Positions 1 through 13,000 of a DNA stretch of 64,000 bases are shown in pieces. The notes under the pieces were generated by a model that worked only from the letters and a program-made list of their open reading frames with translations, searched no databases and was not told the origin of the DNA. Source of the stretch: Diprion similis. Taxonomy: Eukaryota; Arthropoda; Insecta; Hymenoptera; Diprionidae. The stretch lies in the NCBI RefSeq assembly GCF_021155765.1, contig NC_060107.1, positions 13,316,501-13,380,500 of the forward strand, read 5' to 3'. Both the position numbers and the translations under genes were made by a program. Within the stretch, counting starts at the first letter, position 1. Every line of letters starts with the position of its first letter.

Positions 1-847
1 ATCTGATTACTCAAGAAAGTAGCGCTAACCACTCTGGTTTTTTTTTATCTAACTTCACCAGAGCAATCGATTGAGCACTTTCCTAATGATTTGCAAGCAA
101 CGGATCGAGACCTACAGCCGTCAATATGTGGGGTATTTTGCTCCAAAAATGAAACGAATCACATTTTATTTTCCCGCTTCAACTTTCCATGCGTTGAACA
201 CACTCAATTGTGCCTAATAGCATACGCCATCGGAATCCGCAACGCCTTGTACAAGACGGCTCAAAAAACTCTAATCATAGCTCTTAATATTTCTGCAATA
301 CAGTTTCTTTATTTATCGATTACAGTAGGTACGGTGTTCCAATTTTTATCATGAAAGTTGAACGAGCACTACTCCAGATATCGCCTATATCTAGAGAAAT
401 ATTTGGTCAGCTGTCTTGGTGAGAGATCACCAGTGAGATGGTTTCACGAATTGTTATTTCAACCTTTCTTAGTATCCTTATACAGTGTTAATACAGTCCT
501 ATATTATCAAATTTATAAGTTTTAACAATATATCAAGATTTCCTTTAACTTGACTTTCGATACTACAATTATCAATATTTTCACTTGAAATGAAATCGAT
601 GGAAGACAAGTGGCAAACAAATTTTGTGATGAATGCAAAATATGAGGCAAGAGAAATTAGCTATCCGATCTACGAAACCTGACTGGTTATTTTATATTAA
701 ACTAACAATAAGTACCAACATTATGAATTACTGTAACGTATTAAACAAAATATAGGCTTAGTTTTACATCTCGATACTTAAGTTTTTGTTACATTACCCT
801 TTACGTGTAACATGCTATAACATGAGTTGTTCTAAGAGCAAAACAGT

Positions 848-1106
848 CCATGCGCCTGAAGCAGGCAACCGGAGTACACCATAGCCATCCCAAATGTAAA
901 ACATTATTTATCAAAATAACCTGAGTATTAGGAAATGTGGGAAATTATAAGAAATTAAATTCGGACGATCAACAAAGGCAATAATGAAGCAGTCAATAGT
1001 AGGACTGTCATCAAATTTAGCTATACATCGCGATAATAGGATGGCGGGATACAGTGGTTAATTAGGACATGAGGTGTGACTTTGGTTGCCTGCCTCAGGC
1101 GCATGG
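848..1106. mobile_element. MITE-like element with 23-bp terminal inverted repeats
   Basis: The left end CCATGCGCCTGAAGCAGGCA (848 onward, continuing ACC) is repeated in reverse complement at 1084-1106, with one mismatch over about 23 bases. The 259-bp interior has no coding frame. This is the structure of a non-autonomous DNA transposon. I could not identify a convincing target-site duplication, so the superfamily is not assigned. Confidence 0.7.
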
Positions 1107-2099
1107 AATGTTTAACTGGTAGAAAAACTCTCGGCGTATCTTTATATTCATCTAAAGTATAACTAAACGAATGACTGTTTGACTCGAATATATCAAATCG
1201 TCAACTTTTCAGTCATTCTGCCACATAGTATTATATTACAAAAAATCTTATTTCAAAAATAAAAATCACAATACTTATGCAATTTTAATTCAATTGAAAT
1301 TATCACTCTACAGGAATTCAACAGATTGCAGCAAGCAGCATTGACCCATGGAACCTGCCAACAATGGAACAATGGCGTTTCCGTAATAGACGGCTGAAAA
1401 CATAACAAATCAACGAAATACATATTCCCATAGAAATCGCTGTTAGGTGGCGTCATATTTCAAACGTCGAGACACCAACCATCAATCATTAGTAAATAAA
1501 CCTTTCGCCTGAACAGCGTTCGCGCATCGAAGGGTGAGCTCGTTTTTGGCTCAACTCATTTTCTCCTCCGTCCTTTTTAAATTAACACCCCCTTATCCCT
1601 CTGGGCCAGACAACCGCGCGCTGTCCACAATTCACCAAAAGGCCACCACGTACTCCACACCAGGCATGTGGATATATACACATGCAAACACACATTATAC
1701 GTGTTCTGCTATACCCATGCAGGCGTTGAGCTTTTGTATTATAAGCCCGGTTTATAAATAACCCGCTGATGTGGAACTAGATTAGATTGATTAATTGTAG
1801 TCAATATCGAAAAATTTTCAGTTCTTTTTGATATACTGTCCCAACGCTAGCACCTCCACGTTTTTCTCTTCGAATGAAAGTCACTTTTATTCGGAATCGG
1901 AGCATTTCAATGCCACTGACGTGCTGGTACAGAATTTATCTAGTATATTTTTTGGCATTCGACAATTTTTTCTATTTATATTTTTTTCAATTTTTCCTCC
2001 CCGATAGGATATATTGATTTTACATGCACAGTAACGTCACGCTCGACAGGCAAGGGCTGATATGCCTTCTCATATGGTTGAAGAGCCTCATGGCCAATT

Positions 2100-2370
2100 C
2101 AACACGTGGGGTAAATGCGCCTGCATATATGCACTTCGAGGTTCACAATGCCAAAATGCGCCTGTATTTTGGCAACTGAGAGAACATACCACCGATCGAC
2201 ATTTGTCTTATTGACCGTGATTAGTCGAGTGCTCCTCACTCTCGCCAATCGTGGGCCACAATCGAGACAAATGCCGAACGGTAAAATGTACTCGCAGTTG
2301 CCTAAATGCAGGCGGATTTCGGTAAAATATCTTCTGAATCATCAATGCAGGCGAATTTATCATGTGTTAA
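2100..2370. mobile_element. MITE-like element, family B copy 1
   Basis: The ends form an inverted repeat around the core TAAATKCGCCTGCAT (left from 2112, right ending 2359), with weaker pairing extending outwards into AACACRTG. The interior is recognisably similar to a second copy at 35580-35822, including shared blocks CATTTGTCTTAT, GAGACAAATG and ATGCAGGCGGATTTC. There are no coding motifs. It is a dispersed non-autonomous element. Confidence 0.75.
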
Positions 2371-2530
2371 ATTTCTTATGAGACACTTTTACAAAATAAC
2401 TAGTTATACTGCTCAGCTATACTGGTTCGATTCGATAAACTCATTTGAAAATAGTTGTACCGTGAAGTTTGTATCTAGTTCATAGGTGGTGTTTTCTAAC
2501 ACAGCTCAAGTCCAGTTCTTCTGACTTTAC

Positions 2531-2706
2531 AGAGGAGGCTGGCGCAAAGTGGGCCCCTGAAGAAAATAATGCCTGAAATCAGAATAAAATGTTTAGAGTA
2601 ATTATGATTTCCGCATCATTCATATTTAATAAAAAGTTCAGGTGGTTAATTTTATTCCTTGTTATTTATAAAATTTTAAGGTGCCCACTTTGCCCCACCC
2701 TCCCCT
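2531..2706. mobile_element. Short MITE with inverted repeats containing GCAAAGTGGGC
   Basis: A roughly 29-bp terminal repeat (GGAGGCTGGCGCAAAGTGGG at the left) is mirrored at the right end by CCCACTTTGCCCCACCCTCC. The 176-bp interior is AT-rich and non-coding. The arms pair with a few mismatches, so the insertion is not very recent. No clear target duplication was found. Confidence 0.7.
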
Positions 2707-3509
2707 ATACATCCTCAGTTGCAAGATGGTTTGATGCATAATAAACGTTAACGCGGGGAACGCATCAGACTACATTTACCCCGCTCATGCAACAGCAGCA
2801 GCATCGGACCGTTTCTGGATTGAAGTACTTGCGAGTACCGTGCGAGCTGCGGCAATATTGCAACTTAATTAATTGTTGGTTCACGAAACGCGAATTCGAG
2901 GCATGCGCCGAAGTTCCGTCGCGTTGTCGAGGGCGCGAATCCTCCGCTCTGACTTTAGTAGGGTCGCGTATTTCACCACCGTCAGGTTAGCGGACATTGA
3001 TGGTACAATTTGAGCGGCATACTTTTGTTGTATAATAATCCTTACTCACATTCACGGAAAAATTAAAGAAATTTGCGTTTCGGATAATCGTGGTGAGAGT
3101 GTTCTGAAATTTGGATGATAATTAAAAACTGTTGATTTCAAGAACATATTACCGTTTTATCACTTGTTAGAAGTGCGTCAGAAAGTATACAGTATAATTA
3201 AATTCATTACCGAAGTTAATTCCGTTGTAGCTTTTATTGATGGTTGCCAGATTCCAATAATTGAATTGATATTCAGCAGGGTTAATTAAATTCGAATCGT
3301 TCCATACAAATATTGATACCTATGTCATTTCGAAATCCTATATTAAACAGAATACAGCCAATATTACAAGCAATTTCAGAATCGTTAATTAGCGGATGAA
3401 AAATGCTTTGATATAATGTAGAATGTCATGGTACTATCATTGTTTCACGTGCGTCGAACAGTCGTTACATGATCTTGTCAAACTTACAGTAATCAGTGCT
3501 TAACCCGAG

Positions 3510-3516
3510 TATAAAA
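3510..3516 (+). promoter_or_regulatory. Candidate TATA box of SBSPON-like gene 1
   Basis: TATAAAA lies 321 bases upstream of the predicted start codon at 3837. No initiator match decides the transcription start. Several ATG triplets lie between the TATA box and 3837, so either an intron sits in the 5' leader or the true start site is closer to the ATG. Confidence 0.3.
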
Positions 3517-3836
3517 CATCAAGATCCAAGCACACCATTTTTCAATATCATGTGTCCATCCTCCCAAAATCTGCACATATGCAGCAGCAAAACAGCCGTG
3601 AGTTGAGTGCTTGCCGAGAAGCTTGATAATGAACCGTACAGTCACTTACTCGACAAGCTTTAAAGACCCCAATCAATAAAGCCGATATGAAAGCAGCTAT
3701 ACATCATCAACTTATTTTTAATCATACTGGTACAAAAAGAACAATTTTTCACACACCTTGTGGAATAAGCAATATCTGAGAACGAGCTGCAGCAGTTCCG
3801 GCAGATCCAAATGAGACTTGAATCTAAAGGCGAATA

Positions 3837-4089
3837 ATGAGGAATGCAATCTTGAACGCGATCCTGGTGCCGATGGTGCTGACGACATTTTGGCTCATCC
3901 AATTAGTCCAGGCTGGTTACAGTTGCAAGGAATCGAAGCTCTGCTGCTCCGGAAGAGACTCGGCGTGTGTTGTCCAGAAGACGTCTCCGTATGCGATTAT
4001 TGAAGGCCCTCAGGATAAGCCTTGCTACTGCGATCACGCATGCCTAAAGTTGGGAGACTGTTGCAACGATTTTAAGGAAACATGTGGTG
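3837..4089 (+). CDS. SBSPON-like gene 1 exon 1: signal peptide and somatomedin-B domain
   Basis: The ATG at 3837 is chosen because it immediately precedes a hydrophobic stretch (residues 5-24, ending QLVQA before GYSC). Cysteines at residues 30, 36, 37, 44, 63, 65, 69, 75, 76 and 83 fit a somatomedin-B knot with two extra cysteines. The exon ends in phase 1 at GGTG before the donor GTGAGT. Confidence 0.92.
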
Positions 4090-7000
4090 GTGAGTCTTGC
4101 ACGTGTCTCTAAGCTCGCACATCCGGCTTCTACAGGGTTCAAACAAAAACAGATTTCCTATGGAATTTGTAGTGTGGTTGGAAGATAAATTGGGTTTGCA
4201 CCGAGTTTGATAGGTTGTAGGCTTGGTGATTCTTAAAGTTTCACCGATGGTTTATTTTTATTCGTTAAGTCTAAATTTGAGCAATTGAAATTATGATTCT
4301 CAGGGATTCCATGATCTATTGATGTATTATTATTTTAACCATTATCATAAATGAGATTTCTATGAGTTTGACTAGGTTTATAATAATAACCTGAAACAAG
4401 AAATGATCTTTTAATTTGACAATCTTTATTTAATAAATTCCCGATGAAATACGTCTGCACACCTTTTACACTTTTCAAATAATATAATAAACTTGTCTCT
4501 TCGGAGAAATGCTGTATTCTTAAATTGTTGGTAGACTGTCGCTTCGGTTGTCAAATGTAACGTAGAGAAAAAACTTGTGAATTACTCGTGACTCCGTCGA
4601 TCGAAGAAGTCTAACAACGAAAGATAATAACAAAAATAAAAATAAAAACCAGTGAAAAGTCAAAATTAGAAAAAAATTGAATTTACAAAACTACTCTGTC
4701 ACCTGCAAGGTTAATTGAAGAAAATCGATATTTTTTAACAATTTTATTACGAAACAGTCGCATTACATTGTGTGTTTACAAAATTGATATATTCGCAAGC
4801 TACAAAGATCTATTTTAAAATACAAAAATACAGAATACTGTAATTATTAACAAAAGCTTAAATATTGATGCTTCATACTATATCGTTTAAATATTAGTAA
4901 AAATATAGTAGATCCGTTTGATTTTACTCGACGATGGTTCATTTTATTCAGAAGACTCTTTTCGACAAAGTCACTGGAACAGATTTTTATTTAGTAGTCA
5001 GTGCAAAATTTCAATTTGTTGATCATATTCAATATCAATGCAATGTTGTGAAATTAAATACCTCGTGTTCCCAAAATGAAATGTATTGATAAAAGTATCG
5101 ATCTTTGGCCAGAAAGCCTCTTTAAAATAATAGCAAGCTGCACGTTGCTTAGTTATGTCAGACTATTAGTTGCTAGACATTAACTACGATATATTTGAAG
5201 TTGCGTGACGAGATAGAAGCGAGGTTTAAAATTTTTCCAGCCATATAAATAGATATCAACATTTAGTGGATAGGGTTGGTAGCCTCGTTTTTCTCCAAAC
5301 GGAAACGATAGCCAAGCATCGCTGCGACAAATAAAGCACATTTATCATTGTAGAAACAGTTGAAATTGTTTCTAGGTTTGTTTGGTACGTGATATATTGG
5401 TATTACAAGTAATTCTAAAGTGCAAATATTAGGGTATTTGGTTTGGAAGTAGATTTTTTTTTCACTGCCGACTGAAAAACCTGTACGTGTATAGTAAAAG
5501 AAAAGAATCGTAACGGAAGGATATCTCTTAAATTCAAATTTGAAAAATCGTTCTCGGAATTTGATTTTTGTTTTCTAAGTGACATGCTGGGAAAAACGTA
5601 CATTTTTTTCGATTATTGCAACTCATTAGTACTTTATGAAACGAATTTACTCCTGAAAGCACTTTTTAGAGAAGTAAATTCTCGTAAAAAAAAGTCCGTC
5701 GAGACAAATCTGTGGTTTAACGAATTAAAAAGTTATAAACTCCAGTTCAAAAGTCAATTTCATGTAAAAAATACACCGTTAAACGATTCTGGTGGTTCAA
5801 CTATTGACTTTAGAAGTAATATTCGAACGCCAGTTTTACAGAAAATTTAATTCCTTACAAATCAAGATCAAGTCCGTGTCATTTACATGTGATTGAGTGA
5901 TGAGGATTAAAAAAAAATTGCACCCTCCTCACGTTATTTGACCAGAAAAATTTGGAATTTCTAGAGCAACCTTTTTGAATAATTGGATTCAAGAGATGTC
6001 CTTCGGCAAGAATTTTCCTTCTGCCATGCACAAGTTTTGGAGAAATACTATATAGCCAATACATATACTCTCGAAATAAAAGCCTCAAAAGGAGTTAGAG
6101 CCTACAAAATGATTCAACCGACGACTGCCAAGACCCGTCTGCTGCTCAATTTTGCGTAATCGCAGAATTTTCGGTGGAATTCCTCCGATCATGGGGACTC
6201 TCTGGGGGATTGGAATTTGCCATAGAACGGGGGCACGACAACTTTCACAAGGCTGGTTGCCATGGCAAATACCCTAAAAATCACCTCCTACGTAGCGGTG
6301 ACACGACGAATATATTTTTACAATATATTTGTGTCGAACGAGACCGTGTTGAAAAAATAAGGCTTGAAAATTGAGGCATCACTTCAAGTTTTCGTAATGA
6401 AAAAACATAAACCATCTAGCAGGTAGCATAAAATTGACCAATTACCAACCCTGGAAGTCATATGTTCCACACTGTACACTTCATATTGTGTCACTCGCTA
6501 CAATATGGCGTACGACATGCTACACCCAGCGAAAAGTAATAAATATAAAGTCTGCTTCCACCGGTTATATATGCGTGTGCAAACAATGAGTGTGAAACAA
6601 GATAAATGGCTCGTAGTAGGGGAGAACTTGGCTCTCTTGATGCAAAAAGAGTGCCAAATTATATGGTATCTGCAGGATGCATGACTCGCCAAAAATCACT
6701 TACTTTCAATATCGTTATCAGTATTATCCGTGAATGTTTATAAAATTTTTGCCAATTACCATCCCCATGCTTCGACAGCAGCGAACATACAATAACTCTG
6801 CCAAGTTTAAATCGATCCCTTGATTTATACCAAAGTCATGCAAAACCAAATAACTAATTATAAAAACTGCACCTATTTTATATTCAAGACTTTCGGAACT
6901 TAAAGGCACGTCTTCCAGTTGAGGTAGAGGCTTGAAACTTTGCACAGATTTTTTTTAGTTGATTTGGAACAGATCTAGGGGCGTCTGAATGAGAATTTTG

Positions 7001-10000
7001 TAGACCCTCAAATAAGGGCCACCTTTACTCAGCAACAGAAAATTCTGCAAATAAAATCTGAACTATGAATACGATGTTGCTGATCCAAATTCCTTGACAA
7101 GAGGTTGTTCTGCTCACGACCAGCCGTCGACGCGAATCTTCTGCCCGCACGCAATCCATATTTATGTGTATTCGAAGCGTCCCAGTAGACCCTCTAATTA
7201 GCAGAGGCCTTGTTCCGCAATTTGGCTTTTGTTATACCTACCGGAAATGAATTCCACCCGGGATGATAAGTCACCGCCGAGCGAAGAATTCTCTCGCGTT
7301 GAGAATTAATCAAGCGGCAGTCCTCTGCAAATGAAAAGCCCATTGACGTCAATTGCATGCGAAGCTTGTATACTCACCGTAGCAAATAATGAGATGATAT
7401 AACTCAATTTATTGTTCTCTGCTCTCGGTGATGTTCTTTGCCTTTTGTACGAGCGTCGCGCTTTTCCTCGAATTACGTCCATCCGCACAAGCTGTCATTT
7501 CTATCCGATATCCGCGATAGCTTCGATATATTTCGATGTCTGAAGACTACGAGTCACCATTTCAATGTTATTCCCTTCACCCGCTTCTTTCATGTTGCCT
7601 ATATACATTCGACTCAATTATGGGCACGTTTTTTCAATACAATTACAGTTTACTGCACAGGGTTGAATTCCAGCCGATGGTTTGTACCGGAAATTCAGGG
7701 GATGAGTAGCTCATACGATAGCTGACGCAATTTGTTAACTCGTCGAGAACCAAGAGTCCGAAACCGTCGGGGACAGACTGCTGAGTTTGGCTACGTGCCA
7801 TTGGAACTCTTTTATAATTACTAGCTTCACTGCAGTTTCAACTTCATTTCTTTTTCTTCAACGCTATCCATTTTTAATTCCACCTTCAACTGGTGCTCGG
7901 TAAGGGAAAAAACTACAACGATGCACATTTATATACATGATTCGCACCACTTTTCAACAGTTTAAAAGAAAAAAATATTAACGCTGATGTGATATTCAAC
8001 AGATTTGCGGATTATACTTCTAATTTTATATCGCCACGTTTATCTGATTACCATTTGTTTTAGCACTACTTTAATTCGTTTTACTTCTTACGTGACAGGA
8101 TTCGTGCTGTGTAAAACAATTTCTCGTTCCTGTAAAAGACAGGTTTTATCCTGCAACCAATTTAAACGTATGTAATTTTTCCTACGGTTTTAGTTGTCGA
8201 CTGCACAGTATCAACTTGGGGCTCATGGTCAACCTGTGACAGGAAGTGCGGTCCAGGTACGCAAACCAGATCCCGGACCATCCTGAATGCTGATAAAAAT
8301 GGAGGAAAACACTGTCCACAGCTTGAGCAGAGCAGAATTTGCCACGGCAGTGAAGATTGTCAACGACGTAATTACAGCATTCCACTGAAAGGTGAGATAT
8401 CAAAGTAGTTTTTGGTGAGTATTTTAATTCACGCAAGAATCATGTATCAATGTTGATGATTTCAGAAGTCGCTTTGTTGGTACCAAAAAATTTGGACGGT
8501 TCGCGAAACAGTAACGATGAAAATACGATTTCGAACGGGTGAGTGTCACAGCGGTTTTATACTTCACCGATTTGTTATTTTTTCCTAAGTTTATAACAAT
8601 ATAGTATACATTACGTAAGTAGTAATTAACTCCAAGTCAGAGGTAACACGTTCTACAGAGAGAAAACGGTGAAATGAGCAAAATAATTGAAATCTATTGG
8701 TCCTGCGATACAATAGAGTCAACTTACACGAGATGTCAAATTGTGTCGTTGTGATGACTTGTAAAAGTCATTAGTCATGAGTCAGTTCAACTGATTGTCA
8801 GTCAGAAAACTAAGAAATACGTATATGTTTTATCTGCTAATAAACAGTTTAGAAGAGTGAAAACCATTCTATTCATTAAGAAAACATTTCAGCGTTAGTT
8901 CCATTCAAATCCATCAAGCGAATCAAGAAATCAGCCCGTTGGTTGTCCATCTTTGGGGGTCGTTTTCACTCCTCTAAACCGTTTATCAGCAGATAAAAAA
9001 AATGTACAAGTCTCTTAGTTTTCGACGCACTACAACATGCATGAACTAGATCAAAATCGATGGGGTCGACCGACCTAGGGTTTCTTGTAAGTTTCACCAT
9101 TTGCCCTCGGTGTATATATATATATATATATATATAAGTTTATTGCAGAACTTTCGTGATGACCAGGGTTAACGGAAGGTAATTACATCCCCGGTTGAAC
9201 CATCGTGTGTAAATTTTTGTTACCGAACCAAATAGGATTTTGATTACTGGATCCCCGACGTATAACAAAGCGTTATATGTATGCATGTAGGTTCGCGTTG
9301 TTATACCCTTACATGTACCGGTCCCCTGATAATTAATTGGCCCGCAGCGGTAATTGAACAGCAGCCGTTGATATCCAGCCTCGTACATTCCTAAAATACC
9401 TTCAATGCCGTCGTTGAATGTACAAGTGAAGAGCCGTAACGAGTGTCCGACAGTAACATTGATTTTTGCAAGTCCTGCGGTCGATCAATATAAGTCAGCA
9501 CGTTAGCCGGGAAAATTCAATCAGTTCGAAGTGGTACCATCGGTTTGATGACTTCTGAAGAACTTACCGGGATGCACCTTGCTCCGAGAAAATTGGCCGA
9601 GTTTCTCTTCCATTACCTGCGTTCCAACTGGTTCTTCATGCAGTAACCCTCTCTGGAGGCTTTTCTATGGTTTCACTTGCAAGAGGCTGCAAGAAGCAGT
9701 TTCTCATTGATACGGTATGAACCGTGCTGCTAGGATTTTTACATTTTGTCAGGCTGCACTTTACGAGGTGAGGATCATGCGAAATTCTGCGCACCAGGGA
9801 GCCTCCAGGCAGTATTAAAACGGGCGTGTATGCACGTAGGGAACAATTGAATTTCGCCTCCGGCGTGCAATCATTTGTGCTTCCCGCACCAGCTCGGCAG
9901 ATCACGCAAAGCTCCAATTTCAGGTTATCCATTGGGCTCAGCTCATGATGGAAACTGTGGAGCTGGGCCCCTATATTTATGTTGCGTTTTATTTCAGGCT

Positions 10001-13000
10001 ACGACGAAGTTTTTTTCTCCATATAAGCTGCCTTCCAATTGAATGAACAAAAAAGAGCAAGAAACTGTGATTAGTATTCTAGAGTAATATGCAACGTGGT
10101 TATGTTCTTAGTCACTTATCAACCAAAATTCTTTTACGTTTTCCAGGTACTGCGTCTCGTTTAAGGTCATCAAAGCCACGAAAGCTTGCCGTAAGGACCC
10201 AACTTTAGCGACGCTGAGCGAAGGTAGGAATAACTGCTCTCCTATGCAGTATAAAAAAAGAAATTCTTATACTATCATTCTATCAATTTACGGGCTTCTA
10301 TCAATCCTAGAATAGTTGAAAACGAACGTCCAGAGGTTCAAGATTAGCAGTCAACCACCTAAACGACCGCAGTAAAGGATGTCCGCACAGAAAGTGGTTA
10401 GATCTGACTCCTTTCATTAGCGTTGGTGAAGCGACCGCAAGCGGGTCTCTTGTTCTCGTTGTCGGTTAGAAACAGTATTTCCTGCGTCCCTGTAATGCGG
10501 ATAAACAAATGGTCGTTTGGCGTGCGAGATAAGCAGACAACAAAGTTTTTGGCAGATGCTCTGTGTATTATGAAAAGAAAGAAAAATGAAATAAAGTATC
10601 GTGTAGAACTCATATTTTCTTTAATTATAATATAAATCTTTCGTTATAATCACAGCTAACTATTGTAAAAAGTACAATAACATGTAGTTGTGATACCATT
10701 TTTTACTGACAAATCATTGCACTATTAACTAGAGAAATCTTTGCAGCATTTTCAAGCACGTAACATAGTGCTGTGGAGCAATATTATCGAAAACTACACT
10801 ACCAAAAAAAACAAAAAAAAAAATCAGCTAGATCCAAGAATAATACAAATATGTTATATCATGCGAAGTTTTTCATCTGACGTCATCAATTCATAGCTGA
10901 ATGATAAGGGCTAATATGATTCAATTAGTAATAATTACTATTCTTTCTACATTTTGTGGTAAACTACGAAGTGTCTTGCAGAAGTTACAGTAACACCAAT
11001 CGTTGACGTATTAAGCAAATTTAGTGGTAGAACCTGTTAAATTTCAGTTGTAATTTTCTAACGGACTGATGTAATGGCGGTATTAAATTAACTATTACTA
11101 TTTTTACAACATTTTGAGGTTATTAATGTAATAGAAGTTACGATAGTCGTACCGTAATTTCGAAACTAAAATTTTATAGTACTCGCAGAAAATACATGAG
11201 TATCATTAACGTCACGATAGCGTGAATGTAATGGTTTTTGTAGTTGCTCGTACAGCGATAATTCTACAATACTGATGTTACAACTTCGGCAACGTCTCTT
11301 TTCCGTATACAACTGATATCCGAGAACAGGGCAGACTAGTTTGAAAAAGTTTCTATTGAGGACCGCAGATTTGACCGATCTATCAAAGGGAAGTAATGGA
11401 GGTCCCTATTCCGTCAGGCCCGCATGCCCTATTTAACCCTGGCATCCCGAGCGAAATTGTCTGGTTAACAAAGAGCTGACTCCTAAACCCGGGGCCGAAA
11501 CGATACCTAGTCGAGCTACATTAAGGTTCAACGTCCCAAATCGTCGGTGAATATTTAGCGATACTGTTGTGCAACAACTTTAACTACGGGCACCGCGAAC
11601 TTCAGCCTTCCGCTCCACTATCGTCATCCAAAACTATAGTTAATTTATTTTATTTTATGGACCTATTTGACATGCATTTCAACTCTGCTTGCGTCATTAC
11701 AATGAGCGTGGTTATCTGTATATACACTGTACATATAACCGCATTTATGATCGTTATTTCAGTGTCGTCCTGTTATGGGCAAATTATGAAACAGTTCGGT
11801 TATGTTTTGAATGGAGATATTATCACCGTTATAACGGTCATTAGCATATAATTATCCTTGTTATCTGTTGATAGTGGTTATAATACAGGATATGTTTGAA
11901 GAAAACATTTTTTTCAATTTATCTCAAGATATTGTGACATAAAATCAATGTCTAGAAGCGCTCGGTATTAATTTGTAATTACTTTCCTAAAATTACTCAC
12001 TCGCAAGGGTAATTACTCGCAAAAGCAAGTATATCATCCCCCTCATCAGGAATGTCTGCAATTTGTCTGATATGAAAGACTTGACTTGCTTTCTATGGAA
12101 TTGAAATTATTCGAAAGATTTTTGATCCCCGTTTTCTTCATAAATTACTGTCCAGCCATTGGTAATTGCATACTTTTCAATATCGTTGATGGAGGATCTT
12201 CTACGTAAATTTGAATTTTATAGTTAGTTATATTCACATACATACACATTATAAATTTAGTCTTTATTGTAGATGATCGATACCCCCAACTGCCAAAGCT
12301 TTTTCTGCGACAATTAACGTTGAAAAAATTTGATTAACGAAGGGTATTTTGGTTGGAATTTCAAACCTGTATAAGTTTGTTCGACAAACCGATCCGCAGA
12401 AAATCGCAAAACTGATGTTGGAATCGCCAAACACCTTACGGAAGTGAAAATCATTCAGCTGCCAACAAATCCAGTATTCATTGATCGTAAAAATTGACGA
12501 TCGATTTATATTCCGCAGTAAAGTGACGCGGCTAAATTGCAGCATTGAGGAAATTTTATAGCAGATCTGTATAGTTATACTGGTCACTCGCTTTCGAGCC
12601 AGTCCGAGGATATTAAAAGGAAAATTTTTCAAATATTTGACAATATAAATTCAGTGCGAGTCATTTTTTATTCCGAGAGATCCTTAAAATAGAATAATTC
12701 CGAAAGTTGTACTAACCGCTAAATAAACGGCGTTGCAAGGGGAATCCAGACACGTTAGCTTATGACATTTCCTCGTTACAACACCTGTAGTTTACGATAT
12801 TCGCTATGTTCACCAAAGGAAAGTACGAGTTTGAAAGTCAGTACCAACTGGTTTTTACCTCCGTCATATTGTATGACTTTTTTAGGATACAATAAAATGC
12901 ATAAACACCTTAACCTCTCGGCTAACTTGTTTGCGATCTGAAACAGAATGCGTGTTCAATTCTACAAAGTTCATTTGTTATTTGTAGCATCCGACGTGCA

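Larger units (their letters stand above)
1..3509. other. Non-coding 5' flank with small inverted-repeat elements
   Basis: No reading frame here resembles a known protein, and the open frames are short and without codon bias. The stretch holds three inverted-repeat elements, listed separately at 848-1106, 2100-2370 and 2531-2706. The rest is unremarkable AT-rich sequence. The right end runs into the putative promoter of the SBSPON-like gene that starts at 3837. Confidence 0.6.
8539..10146 (+). other. Intron 3 of SBSPON-like gene 1 (1.6 kb)
   Basis: It contains a 170-bp inverted-repeat element (8828-8997) and a TA microsatellite near 9113-9136, listed separately. The open frame on the - strand at 9636-9932 shows no recognisable domain. 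The acceptor TTTTCCAG ends at 10146. Confidence 0.7.

Noticed and set aside
1..72. tRNA-like A-box (AGTGGTTAGCGC on the - strand) at the left edge
   Set aside because: There is no matching B-box or cloverleaf within the window, and a poly-A/T run interrupts the region. It cannot be called a tRNA or a SINE.
8891..8998. Possible extra exon of SBSPON-like gene 1 (frame after CATTTCAG at 8891)
   Set aside because: It lies within the MITE at 8828-8997, has no counterpart in the paralogue, and exon 3 joins exon 4 in frame without it.
12264..12632. 122-codon open frame in intron 4 of SBSPON-like gene 1
   Set aside because: No domain, and there is no evidence for a nested gene on the opposite strand.
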